Of a stretch of DNA of 64,000 bases, positions 45,685 through 57,110 are shown in pieces (the stretch's first letter is position 1; every line of letters begins with the position of its first letter). This DNA comes from Saccoglossus kowalevskii (Eukaryota; Hemichordata; Enteropneusta; Harrimaniidae): positions 122,416 to 186,415 of the forward strand of contig NW_003141821.1 of assembly GCF_000003605.2 (NCBI RefSeq). Direction: 5' to 3'. The translations under genes and the position numbers were made by a program. Below the pieces are notes generated by a model. That model was not told where the DNA came from, did no database searches, and was given only the letters and a program-made list of their open reading frames with translations.

Positions 45685-46514
45685 AACCACCATGAGAACA
45701 AAATCCTCTGACACGACTAATGTCACAAAACCAGGGATTAACACAACAATTACCAAAAAGGATGAATGAAGCCCTAAACAGCGAAGTGGACGAGTAAAAC
45801 TAAAGTGGCAGATTACAGATGAATTTGAAGTGCATCACTCTGAATGTCACATAACACACCGCCCACTGCCAAAATTGTTTCAAATTTAGGTAGCTGATTT
45901 TTAAAACGGTGGTATTCATTTTCATTTTGATACTCAAAATAAGTCTCGTTCTGAAAATGTCTAAAGAATCACTGGAACCTTTTTGTTGCCTCTTGTTCCG
46001 ACGACTGGTGTGATTGGTGCAGCTTTCACCATGCTTGTTAATAGGCAAAACATTTGTTGTGCCTGTCGGGAAAGAAAACCCTTAGAACGACGCGATGGCA
46101 ACCACCATGAGAACAAAATCCTCTGACACGACTAATGTCACAAAACCAGGGATTAACACAACAATTACCAAAAAGGATGAATAAAGCCCTAAACAGCGAA
46201 GTGGACGAGTAAAACTAAGGTGGCAGATTACAGATGAATTTGAAGTGCATCACTCTGAATGTCACATAACACACCGCCCACTGCCAAAATTGTTTCAAAT
46301 TTAGGTAGCTGATTTTTAAAACGGTGGTATTCATTTTCATTTTGATACTCAAAATAAGTCTCGTTCTGAAAATGTCTAAAGAATCACTGGAACCTTTTTG
46401 TTGCCTCTTGTTCCGACGACTGGTGTGATTGGTGCAGCTTTCACCATGCTTGTTAATAGGCAAAACATTTGTTGTGCCTGTCGGGAAAGAAAACCCTTAG
46501 AACGACGCGATGGC
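45685..46514 (-). repeat. Near-identical 415-bp tandem duplication at the 3' end of the Tx1 LINE
   Basis: 45685-46099 and 46100-46514 are adjacent copies. I see about two substitutions (GAATGAAGCC/GAATAAAGCC and CTAAAGTGG/CTAAGGTGG). On the minus strand the unit covers the end of ORF2 and its 3' UTR. The near identity shows a recent event or an assembly duplication. Confidence 0.9.
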
Positions 46515-49500
46515 AGAATTAAAAACCACCAGATCGGCATACAAAAGCCTGTTTGAAGCAGACCAGACGTGATTATTTTAAATGCACGTAATAGTTCATT
46601 ATTAGATGGGCATTCTATAAAGATGTGTTCAAGTGTGTCCACCTCGCCACAGACAATACACTTACTTATCCGAGCTTGATAACCAAGCTTTGAAAAGGAA
46701 AACATAAGTTGCAAACGCACCATGGAATATGCGCCACTGCATATCTCCGTCATACGGTTGCGTCTCTCGTAATTGGTGTTCCATAACAGTCCTGAGAATT
46801 GGGTTTAGTTGTTTCAGGCAGACTAAGTATGTGACACCATACATTTCTTGGTTGTTGTTGACGACCACTAGTGCTGAGAACTTCAATTAAATATTTATAT
46901 ATTGCGCCCTTTTCAAGTTTATAAAGCGCTATATTCAGCTCATTAGAAAAGTGTAGCTGAAAACTGAAATGAGAGAGTATCCTTCCATTTGGTACACATG
47001 GAATCATGAATAACCTTGAGACTGAGCTGCAGAATATATATTTACTTTATCTGAGATGTTTGAAGCGTCCAACCACGTGGACCAGATCACAGACTTTGGT
47101 TATACCCGCGTCCACAAAGTGACGGAGTGCAAAAGGTTCATTTCTAATAGGATGATTAATAAATGCATTGTGAAAAAGTTGTTCATTAAAGATATCAATT
47201 GGATTGTTGTCATTAAATTTACGCACCTTCTCTACAGACTTCCAGCATTGAAGGAGTTCACGGTAAAATGGTGGTATGCTATTCAGTTTTAAAGAAGGCG
47301 GCTATTCGTGGTGCATAACAGTAAAAGACATGTTTCTTGCTTGGATGAAGAAGTAGTCAGTGAACTTAAAACAAAAATGATCAGTATTGCCATAAAGATG
47401 TTTGATCTTTGAATATAATTAAGTAGCGTGGCGCTGATACGTGTAGGTAGATGGGTAACATTTTGTCCCCCCCCCCTTTTCCAGAGGAAGATAAAGTGTT
47501 TTAGCAGCAACCCCATGGCGACCTTGCCAAAAGAAGTCAAGTTGGTGGCACTAGGCTAGTAAAGCGGTACAGTAGTTGGGATGACATAATGTTGTTAATT
47601 ACCATAGAGCGCCTCTATAGGGCATGCTGTGAACAAAGTGGTTCCAGAATTCAATTTTTCTATTTATCTTTGAAACCAACTCAGTCCAGTTCTGTTTGGT
47701 ATAGATTTTATTGTTTCTGAGAAAAACGTCCAACAATTTTAACCCAGTGTTGTTCCACTTAATATTGAGCGGAGAATACGTATTGTTGCGCCAGCTACCA
47801 ACCATAAGCCTTCCGACTTTTCGAGGTTGATTTTCGCATTTGACGCGCTATTATAAATACGCAACCATGCAGCAAGTGATGAGAATTCTTGTTTATGTGT
47901 GATAAAAAATTCTATATTGTCAGCATAAGCAGTAAGTTTGCAGTGTTCATTATTGACGTGCGATATTGTTAAACCTTTAATATTTCCATCATTTCTGATT
48001 TTATGGCGCAGTGGCTCAATGGCAATAACATGAAGGGTAGTGGACAATGAGCAACCTTGCCTAATACCACGTGACAGCACGACGGGGGGGGTGAAGGCAC
48101 TATTTATACGGATAAGGGACTGAGCATTTGAATATATAAGGTGAATGTAAGAGATAAACTTCTCACGAAACCCAAAGGCATGAAGTGTGTTAAATAGATA
48201 AGCGTGGTTTACTCTGTCAAATGCTTTTTCTTGATCTAGAGCCACGATACCGAGGGGAGAGTTAGTCATATTAGCATAGTCAATGCTGTCACGTAATAGA
48301 CTGATGTTGTCATGGATATGCCTGTTTGGAATACTACAAGTTTGATCTGGGTGAATTATGGAACCAATGATCCCGCGCAGACGTATTGCTGGTGTTATAG
48401 TGAAGACCTTATAATCACTGCAAAGAAGACTCACAGGTCGCCAGTGTTTTAGTTCTGTGATATCACCTTTCTTTGGGAGTAGGGTAACTACTGCTCTAGA
48501 GCAAGAAAGTGGAAAGACATTTTCTTCAGTGGCTTTACTGAACACGTCACAGAGGTTTTTCCCAATAAGATTCCAAAATTTTGATAAAACTCGTTCGGAA
48601 TCCCGTCAATGCCGGGAGTTCGCCCATGCACAAGTTGCTTTACGGTATTAGTAAGTTCGCCATACGTAGGCTCATCTAGGTCATCGCGGTCGGTATTACT
48701 CAGCTTTAGCAGGCCCCCAAGGATGGTATTCTGTGCATCTATATCGATATTATCTGGTGTATACAACTTAGTGTAAAAGTTACGTACTATTTTGCGGATT
48801 TCAGCTTGATTTTGTGTGAGACTGTTGTCATGACGCCTGAGCTGAAAAATAGCTTTTTTGTTTCCATTCTTTTTCTCTATCTGGAAAAAGAAAGTATTAC
48901 ACACATTTTCAGTTAGAAAATGGTGCCGCGCTCGTGTGATGAGACCTTTATTGTCATGTTGAACCATGTTTGAAAGGAGTCTCTTTTTTTCTATGTATGA
49001 TTTTGTGGGCGATGAATTCCGGGTGATATCTCGCTCCATAGCTCGGATGTCCCTTTCCAATATTTGTTTTGCTTGTTTGTGTTTATATTGCTTGTATGCG
49101 CAATGCTGTTGAGTAATTAATTTTATTTTATTCTTTCCCACGTCCCATCAAGTTTGCATATGTGAATAGTTTTCACGACAAAGTTGCCATTGCAGCCAGA
49201 AATCCGTAATTTCATTTACATATTCATCATTCTGTAAAATTTGTGTGTTCATACACCATACAGGACTTTTATTTTTACCATTGTTAATTGTTATGGATAT
49301 ACTAACAAGAGAGTGGTCAGAGAGTGGTTACCAATTTCAACAGACTTGATTTCCCCACGCATACACTTGCTGACATACATTCTGTCCAGGCGAACAAGTG
49401 TACCACTACGCCCCAAGTAAAATTAACAGCATTCCCATGGTGGTGACGCCACGTATCAATTAGTTTGTGACGACGAATTACTGAAGTAAGGAGGTTAGCA

Positions 49501-49804
49501 GTACGCATGTCAGGCCCCTATTGCGATCCATGTCAGGATCGGTTGTACAATTGAAATCTCCTCCCATAATCAGTGGGTCGTTATTTAAAGTAGGGATAAA
49601 TTGTTTTATTTTATTAAAGCATTCCATTCGTTCCGCGCCATTTATGGGTGCATATACATTTATAATGTGTACAGGATTATTGTTTAATTCTACGTGTGTG
49701 TGCAGGACATAGCCTGGCATGATTTCACATTGTGATAAAATATGTACAGCTGTTGTTGGAGAAAACAATATAGCTACACCATGCCGCACCATACTAGCTT
49801 CCAT
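46376..49804 (-). pseudogene. Tx1-like L1 retrotransposon ORF2 (endonuclease and reverse transcriptase), inactive
   Basis: Minus strand, in broken frames. Endonuclease at 49804-49478 (HIINVYAPINGAER, PLIMGGDFNCTTDPDMD). Linker at 49141-48488 (TPGIDGIPNEFYQNF). RT at 48545-47739 with HWRPVSLLCSDYKVF, GIVALDQEKAFDRVN, RGIRQGCSLS, and the active site as YADN where the family has YADD or FADD. The post-RT region is at 47805-47599 (KWNNTGLKLLDVFL), and a zf-RVT motif at 46753-46376 (CIVCGEVDTLEHIFIEC). The protein would nick DNA and copy the element RNA at the nick. The Asp-to-Asn change (47916-47918) plus frameshifts make it dead. ORF1 lies upstream at 50727-51350. Confidence 0.9.
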
Positions 49805-50700
49805 ATATTTTCGTCGGAAGTAAGAGACTCAGTATGAGTTTCTTGTAATAATGAAAAATTACAGGGGTGATCACGCTTAATATAGTTGAATCTTTTAAGT
49901 GAGTCGCGACATCCATTAACATTATATGTTGCCCCTTTTCAACCTTTTTAACCTTTTTAATAAGCCTGTTCATCCGTATTTTCTTAGAAGCGTTTAGTTT
50001 CTGAGTGTTACGGTAATTGATAAAATGCCACATCAACACTTTGAGATTTGGACAGAACTCAAAACATCTGTCAATAAACTTGCGGGAATGTCGTGTTGAC
50101 AATAAAAATTCATTTAACTTTGTATTTGATATGCTCTCCTCACTACTCATAGTGCCAATAGACACATTTGAAATGACATATTCACTGTCACTTTTATCAC
50201 TGGCAGTTTGACAATCGTCTTTATTTTTTTTCGATGTACTTTGAGAAGCAAAAAGGTCTTGGGATTGTTCATTCACATCAGTGATGTCTACTGGCATTTC
50301 TGACAATGGTGAATAAATAGAGGAATTGTCTGTAAAATCAAGGGAGGGCGTTGTTCAATGTCACATACTATATTGCTTAGCGTACCATCACTTCGTTTTT
50401 TAATATTTGGTTTGATTATATTGCTATCTGTTGAGATGTCATTGTTATGACCTTCTCGATTCACTGGGAATTTTGATCGCGCACGTTTTTGGTTGAAAGA
50501 TTAACCATTTCAACATTGTCTGTTACATCGTTTTCATCAGTATCTATGTGGTTTTCATTATTTGTATTACCAATTTGATCACTATTATTTTTATCAACTT
50601 CAGCACTGGTCACATTTTTGTTTATGGATAAGATCTGTTTGCAAAGAGGGATCAGTTGTACCATTCACTTTGTCTGTATGAGTTTCATTAGCACATTGTA
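49805..50700 (-). pseudogene. Tx1-like LINE ORF1 C-terminal region and ORF2 start
   Basis: Minus strand: 50664-50461 and 50306-49794 are hydrophilic, acidic frames rich in Asn, Asp, Ser and Lys (TSKKNKDDCQTASDKSDSE; KKVKKVEKGQHI). They match the low-complexity C-terminal extension of Tx1 ORF1 proteins. Near 49930-49820 the ORF2 endonuclease start appears in another frame (NVNGCRDSLKRFNYI then LLQETHTES). Confidence 0.6.
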
Positions 50701-50726
50701 CACCTGTAGAAATTCTTTGCGAGCCT

Positions 50727-51350
50727 TCATTGTTTTCCCCCCATCTCCATTTGCGTAACAATGCTTTGAGAATTTGAACATGATTTTCGTGTATGTCCTT
50801 TCATTTTACACTCAATACAAACCAGTTCATCAGTTGATACATAAAAATTAAATATCTGACCCTGATAAGTGATTGGAAGTAAATCATTAATACTGACATC
50901 TTTCAAGTGAACATAAACCTGACGTCGAAACGATTTGACGTGTTTCAAAGACGGTCTCTTACATCCAAGCGGAATCGCTCGTACCGCACTCGTCACACAT
51001 CCATAACTTGAAAGAACAGAAGTAATATACTCATCAGGTAAAAATGGGGGGACATTTGACAAAACAATTTTAGTGAAGGGGCGTACAAGTGGTTCAACTG
51101 AAATATGTAAGTCACCAATATCAAGACCCGAAATAACAACCGTTTCAACCCATGTAACGTGTGTAAGAAAAACAACAACACAACGATTCATTCTGGATGC
51201 CGCTACGATGTTATTTGCCCCAACAATATCACAAACGGCTTCTACATGTTTCAACAGGAATGCCGTCAATATTCTCACACCTTATGGCATGATTCCTGGT
51301 GAGTTTTACATTTGGTGATGATGAAGGCCTCTTCTCAGCGGCCGCCATAT
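50727..51350 (-). pseudogene. Tx1-like L1 ORF1 (gag-like, zinc-knuckle protein)
   Basis: Minus strand. A start-like MAAAEKRPSSS at about 51347 and RNHAIRCENIDGIPVETC are followed by a frameshift near 51250 into 51278-50727. That frame has ANNIVAASRMNRCVVVFL, IVLSNVPPFLPDEYI and the knuckle CIECKMKGHTRKSC (C-x2-C-x4-H-x4-C). This order is typical of Tx1 ORF1, which coats the element RNA. It looks like one frameshift away from open. Confidence 0.85.
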
Positions 51351-51509
51351 TGGTCGCCGGCATCTTACCACCGTCGAGGCAGAAATCGCCTCCAAAAACC
51401 ACAATAATAACAAAAACAACAAATATAAATTACTCACGTAAAAGGTACACTATATATACAACTGTGTAAAGACACGGGCGCACAACGAACGCAAAAACGC
51501 AAAACAGGC

Positions 51510-51580
51510 GAGAAATCGGGGAGCGCTGAAAAGCACCGCGTTCACCCGATTGTAATGTAATGTAATATATAATGTATACA
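51510..51580. repeat. Conserved hairpin and TAATG-type microsatellite at the 5' end of the Tx1 LINE
   Basis: At 51513-51548 ATCGGGG/AGCGC and GCGTT/CACCCGAT can pair around a TGAAAAGCACC loop. A (TGTAA)n-like run follows to about 51575. Almost the same 31-bp core recurs at 45590-45622, on the other side of the LINE. Confidence 0.65.
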
Positions 51581-52104
51581 ATTGTACTATATGACTCTGC
51601 CTAGGCTGAGCAATGACATGTGTAATTTATGCCAGACAAATATGGAACCATTACATCATTTGTTTTTGGATAGTAACAATAGTATTCTATTGGAAATTAA
51701 GTTTGAAATTAAATAAAACCAAATTGTCAACAAAACAAATATTAATTGGTGATGTTATCTTTTCTAGGCACCTGAGTCATATTACTTTTACTGTTAAAAA
51801 CTACGGTTGCTAATTAAAAGCGTAATAAAAGATTATAGAACATATATATACTAAGTAGATTTGGATAAACAAATTAACACAAAAAATGGGTTTCAAACGC
51901 TTTGACATAGGAATGTGAACTTAAATCAAATGTAACATTAACGGTCTTCTACCTTTGGAGAAAATTAATTGCGCGTACATGTCATTGAAAACAAGTGGTT
52001 TTATTAAAGTATTCGTCATTTCTAAATCACAAGGAAAGAATTATTGTAATCTAATCTAAGTTTTGTTACCTTTTTTCTACATCTTCTGAAATAAAGTCAT
52101 ATTA
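51580..52104. other. No gene recognised (end of the second insertion)
   Basis: AT-rich sequence between the LINE 5' end and pseudogene piece 3. Nothing supported. Confidence 0.4.
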
Positions 52105-52540
52105 CAAAAATGTTTGTTCAATTTGTTTACGAATACCAGAATGCCTTGAGAATGGGGAATGTTTTGACAGTATAGCACAGTTGTAAAGGGGTAGGACTAT
52201 TCATTTTCACTCGCATGTTTACAGTACGATGGTCATAAAGATTCGTAGTATTTCGTCTCATATGTACGTCCCATATGCAATCATGATATTTAGATGCGCG
52301 CGGTCACAGTAGATGCCGTTCTTTGCATCATAAATGGATTCTACTGTCTGTATGCAAATGCTGAATATTCTGCATATGGGATCAGACCTGTCATTTTCGA
52401 AGTGGGTTCCACATAACGTGTGCAAGCGAGTATATACAAATCAACAGACCGCTTTAAAAATGTCGATGGTATTTTTAGGGAATCGTGTCACCGTGAATAC
52501 ATCAGAGATATTAGTCATGATGACTTACACCTTCTGAAAT
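52105..52540 (+). pseudogene. GPCR pseudogene 2, piece 3 (TM4 end to TM5 and beyond)
   Basis: Begins TGTTTGTTCAATTTGTTTAC then GAATACCAGAATG, matching TM4 end and loop 2 of the intact gene (TTGTTCATTCCATTTGTTTACG). It continues into TM5 with deletions, then AAGATTCGTAGTATTTCGTC. From about 52313 it aligns to pseudogene 1 at 10970-11080 (GCAAATGCTRAATATTCT, GATCAGACCTGTCATTTTCG). Stops and frameshifts occur throughout. It starts where piece 2 stops. Confidence 0.75.
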
Positions 52541-53858
52541 TGGTGATCCATTGTCAAATGATGACTACGTACAAGGACGCGCCACGTCTATTTTAAAATG
52601 ATTTTAACATCATGTTATATTTAAACTCATAAAATATTAGAAACATTCTTTATACAATTAATACATCAACGATAGTTTTTTTTCAGATTTTTAAACTATT
52701 CATTGTTAATTCGCGTATTTTCTATATTGAAAGCATTCGTTGTAATATTTTACCTCTGTGATACACTCTGTTCATTAACTTACTGAGTGGGCGTTTTGTG
52801 AATAATATGTTTTCTTGACAGATTCTGCTTTCTCACAGATTCTGCTTTCGGTTTTTGCAACTAAGTCGTGTTTTTTGCATCTTATGGATATACCTGATTC
52901 ATCATCGTGCCCGCGTTATTTATGGCTAATGGTAGAGAATACGGTGTGTTAAAATGTGTTCTTCAACACAAACATAAAACGGGTGGATAAATAGCTTTAA
53001 AAAATCAGTGATTATATCACCTGCAATATTGTTTCCTGTATATATAATTATGCTTGTGTTACCTCCTCTCAAGTATTCTGAGTGATGTTCTGTGTTCCAC
53101 ATTCCATCTGGCGACTGTAAAACTTCTTTTGCCCTCTATTTATTTCGTTATAGTTATTCCAAACAAACACATTACAGTCAGAGAAACCATATACTAGAAC
53201 CAGTCAGTACAATGGTCGGCTACGATTTAAACTGTCGTATTGTTGTTGTTTTTTAATAAATTAGACCTGGCAATAAGCATATCTTCACAGCAAATAGGAA
53301 AGGTAGAATTCAGTCAGTAATCATGACAATGCTAATTATCCAAGATTATCATGAAAAGAACATTTCTGAACAACGCTGGCGCTTTCACGGTATCAGTTAC
53401 TGGATAAGTGTGTGTAATGTAATTTATTTCATCACACATTCAGGCACAATTAAATTGTTTTGTTTGAGTTACAAGTTTATTAATAATCATCTCCGATAAA
53501 TAAGTACAATTAGCAACCTTATTTTTAGCACGATTTCCGAACATTGCGACACACCTGGTTGTTTTTCGTAAATACAATGCAGACTCACCTGTTTACAATA
53601 CTGCATATACATTGTATAACATATACATTCATCCATCGCAAAACTTGTTGTAAGCCGACATACCGCAAAACTGGAACCTCCACATTCCCTAAATAGTGGG
53701 TGTGCAATCGAACGTTTCGACCCGCCAGACGTATTCACCGTATCTACAGAGTTCACACAAAAAAAAACATTTAAGAGGGACGCTTAACGTGTCAACCAGT
53801 AGCCAATAACCACCCTCGATAAGCGTACAACTAAGTGAACTGTAGAGTTAATTGCATT
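52541..53858. other. No gene recognised; promoter side of the next gene
   Basis: AT-rich with no supported ORF. A CCAAT word at about 53803 lies some 55 bp before the next start codon. A stretch near 53210 resembles 11765, the distal part of the GPCR duplication. Confidence 0.4.
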
Positions 53859-54213
53859 ATGTTTTCCCCTACTCCTACGGTGCTCTTCGCGTTGACATTT
53901 GTTGTCTCGCTAAGCCCTGGCACCATAGTCTACGCAGAATCCGAAAGAAAATTGACGTCTGACGACGTAAATTACGCGATATGGCGGATACAGGCCGGTA
54001 TCCAATAAGTATTAAACGAACTTGAAAAAGGCTCGAAGGAAGGAAAGCTGGAACAGACCATTGATGAGTTAGCAAAAGAAATGGCTGACAGTTAAAACTC
54101 ACCAGACGCGGCTACTTACGCCTGGTTGTGATTAGTCGTCGGAGTGACAGTAGGTACGTTAAAAAGCCTAATATTATACAAATGGGCAGTATTTGCTGCG
54201 TGGTGTGTTTTTA

Positions 54214-55896
54214 GGGGCCCAAGCCCAAAGGGCAAGGCCCCTAATCTTATTGTTCGGTTTTTTCTTCATTCTTCTTCTTCTTCTTTCTTCCGTAACTTTT
54301 TTCATCAAGCCGTTTGAGAAAACCACTGAACCAAATAGTTTGAAAATGCTCTATACTGATAGTCTCTAATATGAACTGGTGCAACATGCTTTCAGAATTT
54401 TGATTGGCCAATTAGTTTGGCAGCCATATTGGATTGAAATAAAACCGGAAGTGGCTATTTGACCACTTTCTGAGGGTCTAGATTTTTTTATGATATATAG
54501 TGCTACTCATGTGTAATGAATATCAGCAATAAAAACTTTAGCGGTCACGTGACTTTTCCCGCCATTTTGTTTTCCCTGAAAACGGCAAAAACACTTAAAA
54601 ATCTTCTTCTTCAGAACCATCAAGCAGAATGCTCTCATATATAGTATTTGGCTTCTATATATAAAGCCCATTTATGTTTGAAAAAATTATTACGATTGGT
54701 CACATGGTTTGGCCACCATTTTGGATTTCTTCTAAACAGGAAGTAGTTTTTTTACTCATGCCACACTTGAGGGATTATTATCAATATTGCTGTATGGCAT
54801 CTCTATATCAGAAACCTAAAAAAGATTTCAGATCAGTCACATGGTTTGGCCGCCATCTTGTATTTTAAGCAAAATTGACCAAAAGTTTGGGCATTTGTTT
54901 TTCAGGGGTGATTCAACCAATCTACTAGATGTTTTTATATTTACCATGCCTAGCCTTAGCTCCATATGAGAAAAATAATATTATTTTGATCAGTCCCATG
55001 GTTTGGCCGCCATCTTTGATTTTATGAAAACAAATCTTGTGCATTTACATGTGTTGTATTGGTCCGATTTGGCTCAAATTGTATATGTGCATTCTACTCT
55101 ATTCTATTCTTTCAACCGAATGGCACGTGGCTGGGTTTTGTCGCTAGGCGCCTAAGGGGTGGGGGCTTCTAACCTCATTAATATGCATAACTGATATATC
55201 TCAAGCACTGTTGGAGTTAGGAAGATGAAACCTGTGTTATTATGACAACATTTAACAATTGATTTCATTAAAATAACAGATTACCATATATGGTCATGTG
55301 AACTCATTAATATGCATAACCATTATATCTCAAACACTGTTGTAGTTAGGAAGATGATTCCTGTGTTATCATGACAACAGTGAACCTGAGATTTGATTAA
55401 AATAACAGATGACCATATATGGTCATGTGAACTCATTAATATGCATAACCATTATATATTAAACACTGTTGCAGTTAGGAAGATGAATCCTGTGTTATTA
55501 TGACAACAGTGAACAAGAGATTTGATTAAAATAACAGATGACCATATATGGTCATGTGAACTCATTAATATGCAAAGCAGTCATATCTAAAACACTGTCG
55601 CAGAGCAGGATATGTAACTAGTGTCATTATGAAGACATTGAATGAAAGATGTAACTGACATTAGAAATGGCTATATATGATTATGTAATCTCATTATTGT
55701 GCATAAGAACATGGCTCATTATATATCCTGAAAACCATATTTCGATAACCAAACCAGGTAAATACATGGTACCAACTTCATTTTGACCTCATGTTACTGA
55801 TAATTCAAGCTACCTGATTGTCTAACATGTGACCACATTAATTATGAAACAGAATCTTGTCAGCTTGGGCCCCGGTGACGCCGCTTGCGGCTTTAA
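54214..55896 (+). repeat. GGGCCC-ended dispersed repeat, copy B, in an intron
   Basis: Same ends and terminal hairpins as 724-1894 (GGGGCCCAAGCCCAAAGGGC at the start; GGGCCCCGGTGACGCCGCTT at the end). It carries the same ladder of CATGGTTTGGCC core words (about 54702, 54840, 55000). It is longer than copy A because an internal unit of 129-130 bp is repeated about four times (55171, 55301, 55430, 55559). It lies in the first intron of the small-protein gene. Confidence 0.8.
55171..55690. repeat. Internal 129-130-bp tandem repeat with CCATATATGG palindromes
   Basis: Four units start at 55171, 55301, 55430 and 55559, each with CTCATTAATATGCA and an AACACTGT word; a fifth begins near 55685. CCATATATGG, the consensus form of a CArG box, occurs at 55284, 55413 and 55542. 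It is part of the transposable repeat, so any regulatory effect is only a possibility. Confidence 0.85.
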
Positions 55897-56309
55897 TTCT
55901 TCTGACTATGGCTGTCTGAACTTTGTTCCGAAGCGTTGATTTAAACATAAATAGATTCTGGGTTTGCAGAAATGTTCCAGAGACTTCCTATTTTCGTTCA
56001 TAACAGGCATCACTCGTTTCTGCTCGAAGATTTTTTAAGTTTCTAATACAATTAGCGCATATGCTAGTTAAATAGCTTTTAGAAATTGCTCTGTCATGAT
56101 TCTTTCTGAATAAAAAATACTTACTTATTAATTACTTATTTCTATATGTTCAGGTCTACTCGGAACAACTGTGACTGGAAGCATATTTCCACTTATGTTA
56201 TCGACGTGTGCAGGCTTCTTTTGTGCTGTCCATTTCTTTGAAAGGGTTTCCACTTATGATAAGGTATAATACAATCATTGACGTAATGCTTTATACATAT
56301 TTTGCTTTG

Positions 56310-57110
56310 TTATCTCACACTGTCTGTTAAACCAACTGAGTTGATTGTTATTAGATCTCTCTCCCACCCCTTTATTATATTGTTTACAAATTTCATAATT
56401 ACATCGTTTATGTCATCCGTCCTGGAGTTTATGACTGCTTGTGACCTTTCCCTTCCCTCATTGGACAATAAATTTCTAATAAAAATATCAGACATTTCTT
56501 TATCATATTTATAAAATACATAACTATTACAAAATTGTTCAAAATTTTCACCCAATTGTGTTGCCACATTTATCTCTAATTTACACATTAACGGGAAATG
56601 GTCAGAAATACTTTCTTCTCTAACACCAAAATCAACAATATATTCAAATAAAGAACTAAACGCTATTACATAATCCACAACACTAACTCCCCGTTTTACT
56701 ATGCATGTATATTCCCCACACATATCTTTCCCCACTTTGCCATTTAAAAAGTGAACAGACTGATCACAACATAGCTCTAGTAGTCTTCTGCAAAAACTGT
56801 TTTAATATTATCTTTTGACTTTTGTTTTTATATTGAACTTATCTACATTGTATTGATCGTCTTCAATTGGAATATAATCTGTTGGCAGTATGGGCATTGA
56901 AATCCCCCATGAGTAACCAGTCACTCCCCGGGTACCTAGCATTTAAATTTGTAAGTCGCTCATCTAACCTTTTTATGCCATTTTTTTCTATTAAATATGT
57001 TTTGAATACTCTGGAGGAATGTACAAACAGCCAACTATGATATCTCTAGTCCAGCCAAAATACTTTGCATTTAACATTAAGAAAACTGAATCTGCCAGGT
57101 CCAAAAAAAA
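56310..57110 (-). pseudogene. LINE endonuclease fragment in an intron
   Basis: Minus strand: about 57060-56880 reads a YIPPEYS-like block and WLLMGDFNAH (catalytic GDFN). 56735-56310 continues with VVDYVIAFSSLFEYIVDFGV and SISDHFPLMCKLEI, the SDH motif that completes an APE-type endonuclease. No RT is present, and one frameshift separates the blocks. It lies between exon 2 and the later exons of the small-protein gene, in the opposite direction. Confidence 0.8.

Noticed and set aside
45800-46463. Two identical 82-residue minus-strand ORFs
   Set aside because: They are the same out-of-frame reading of the two copies of the 415-bp duplication. The LINE ORF2 end lies in a different frame.
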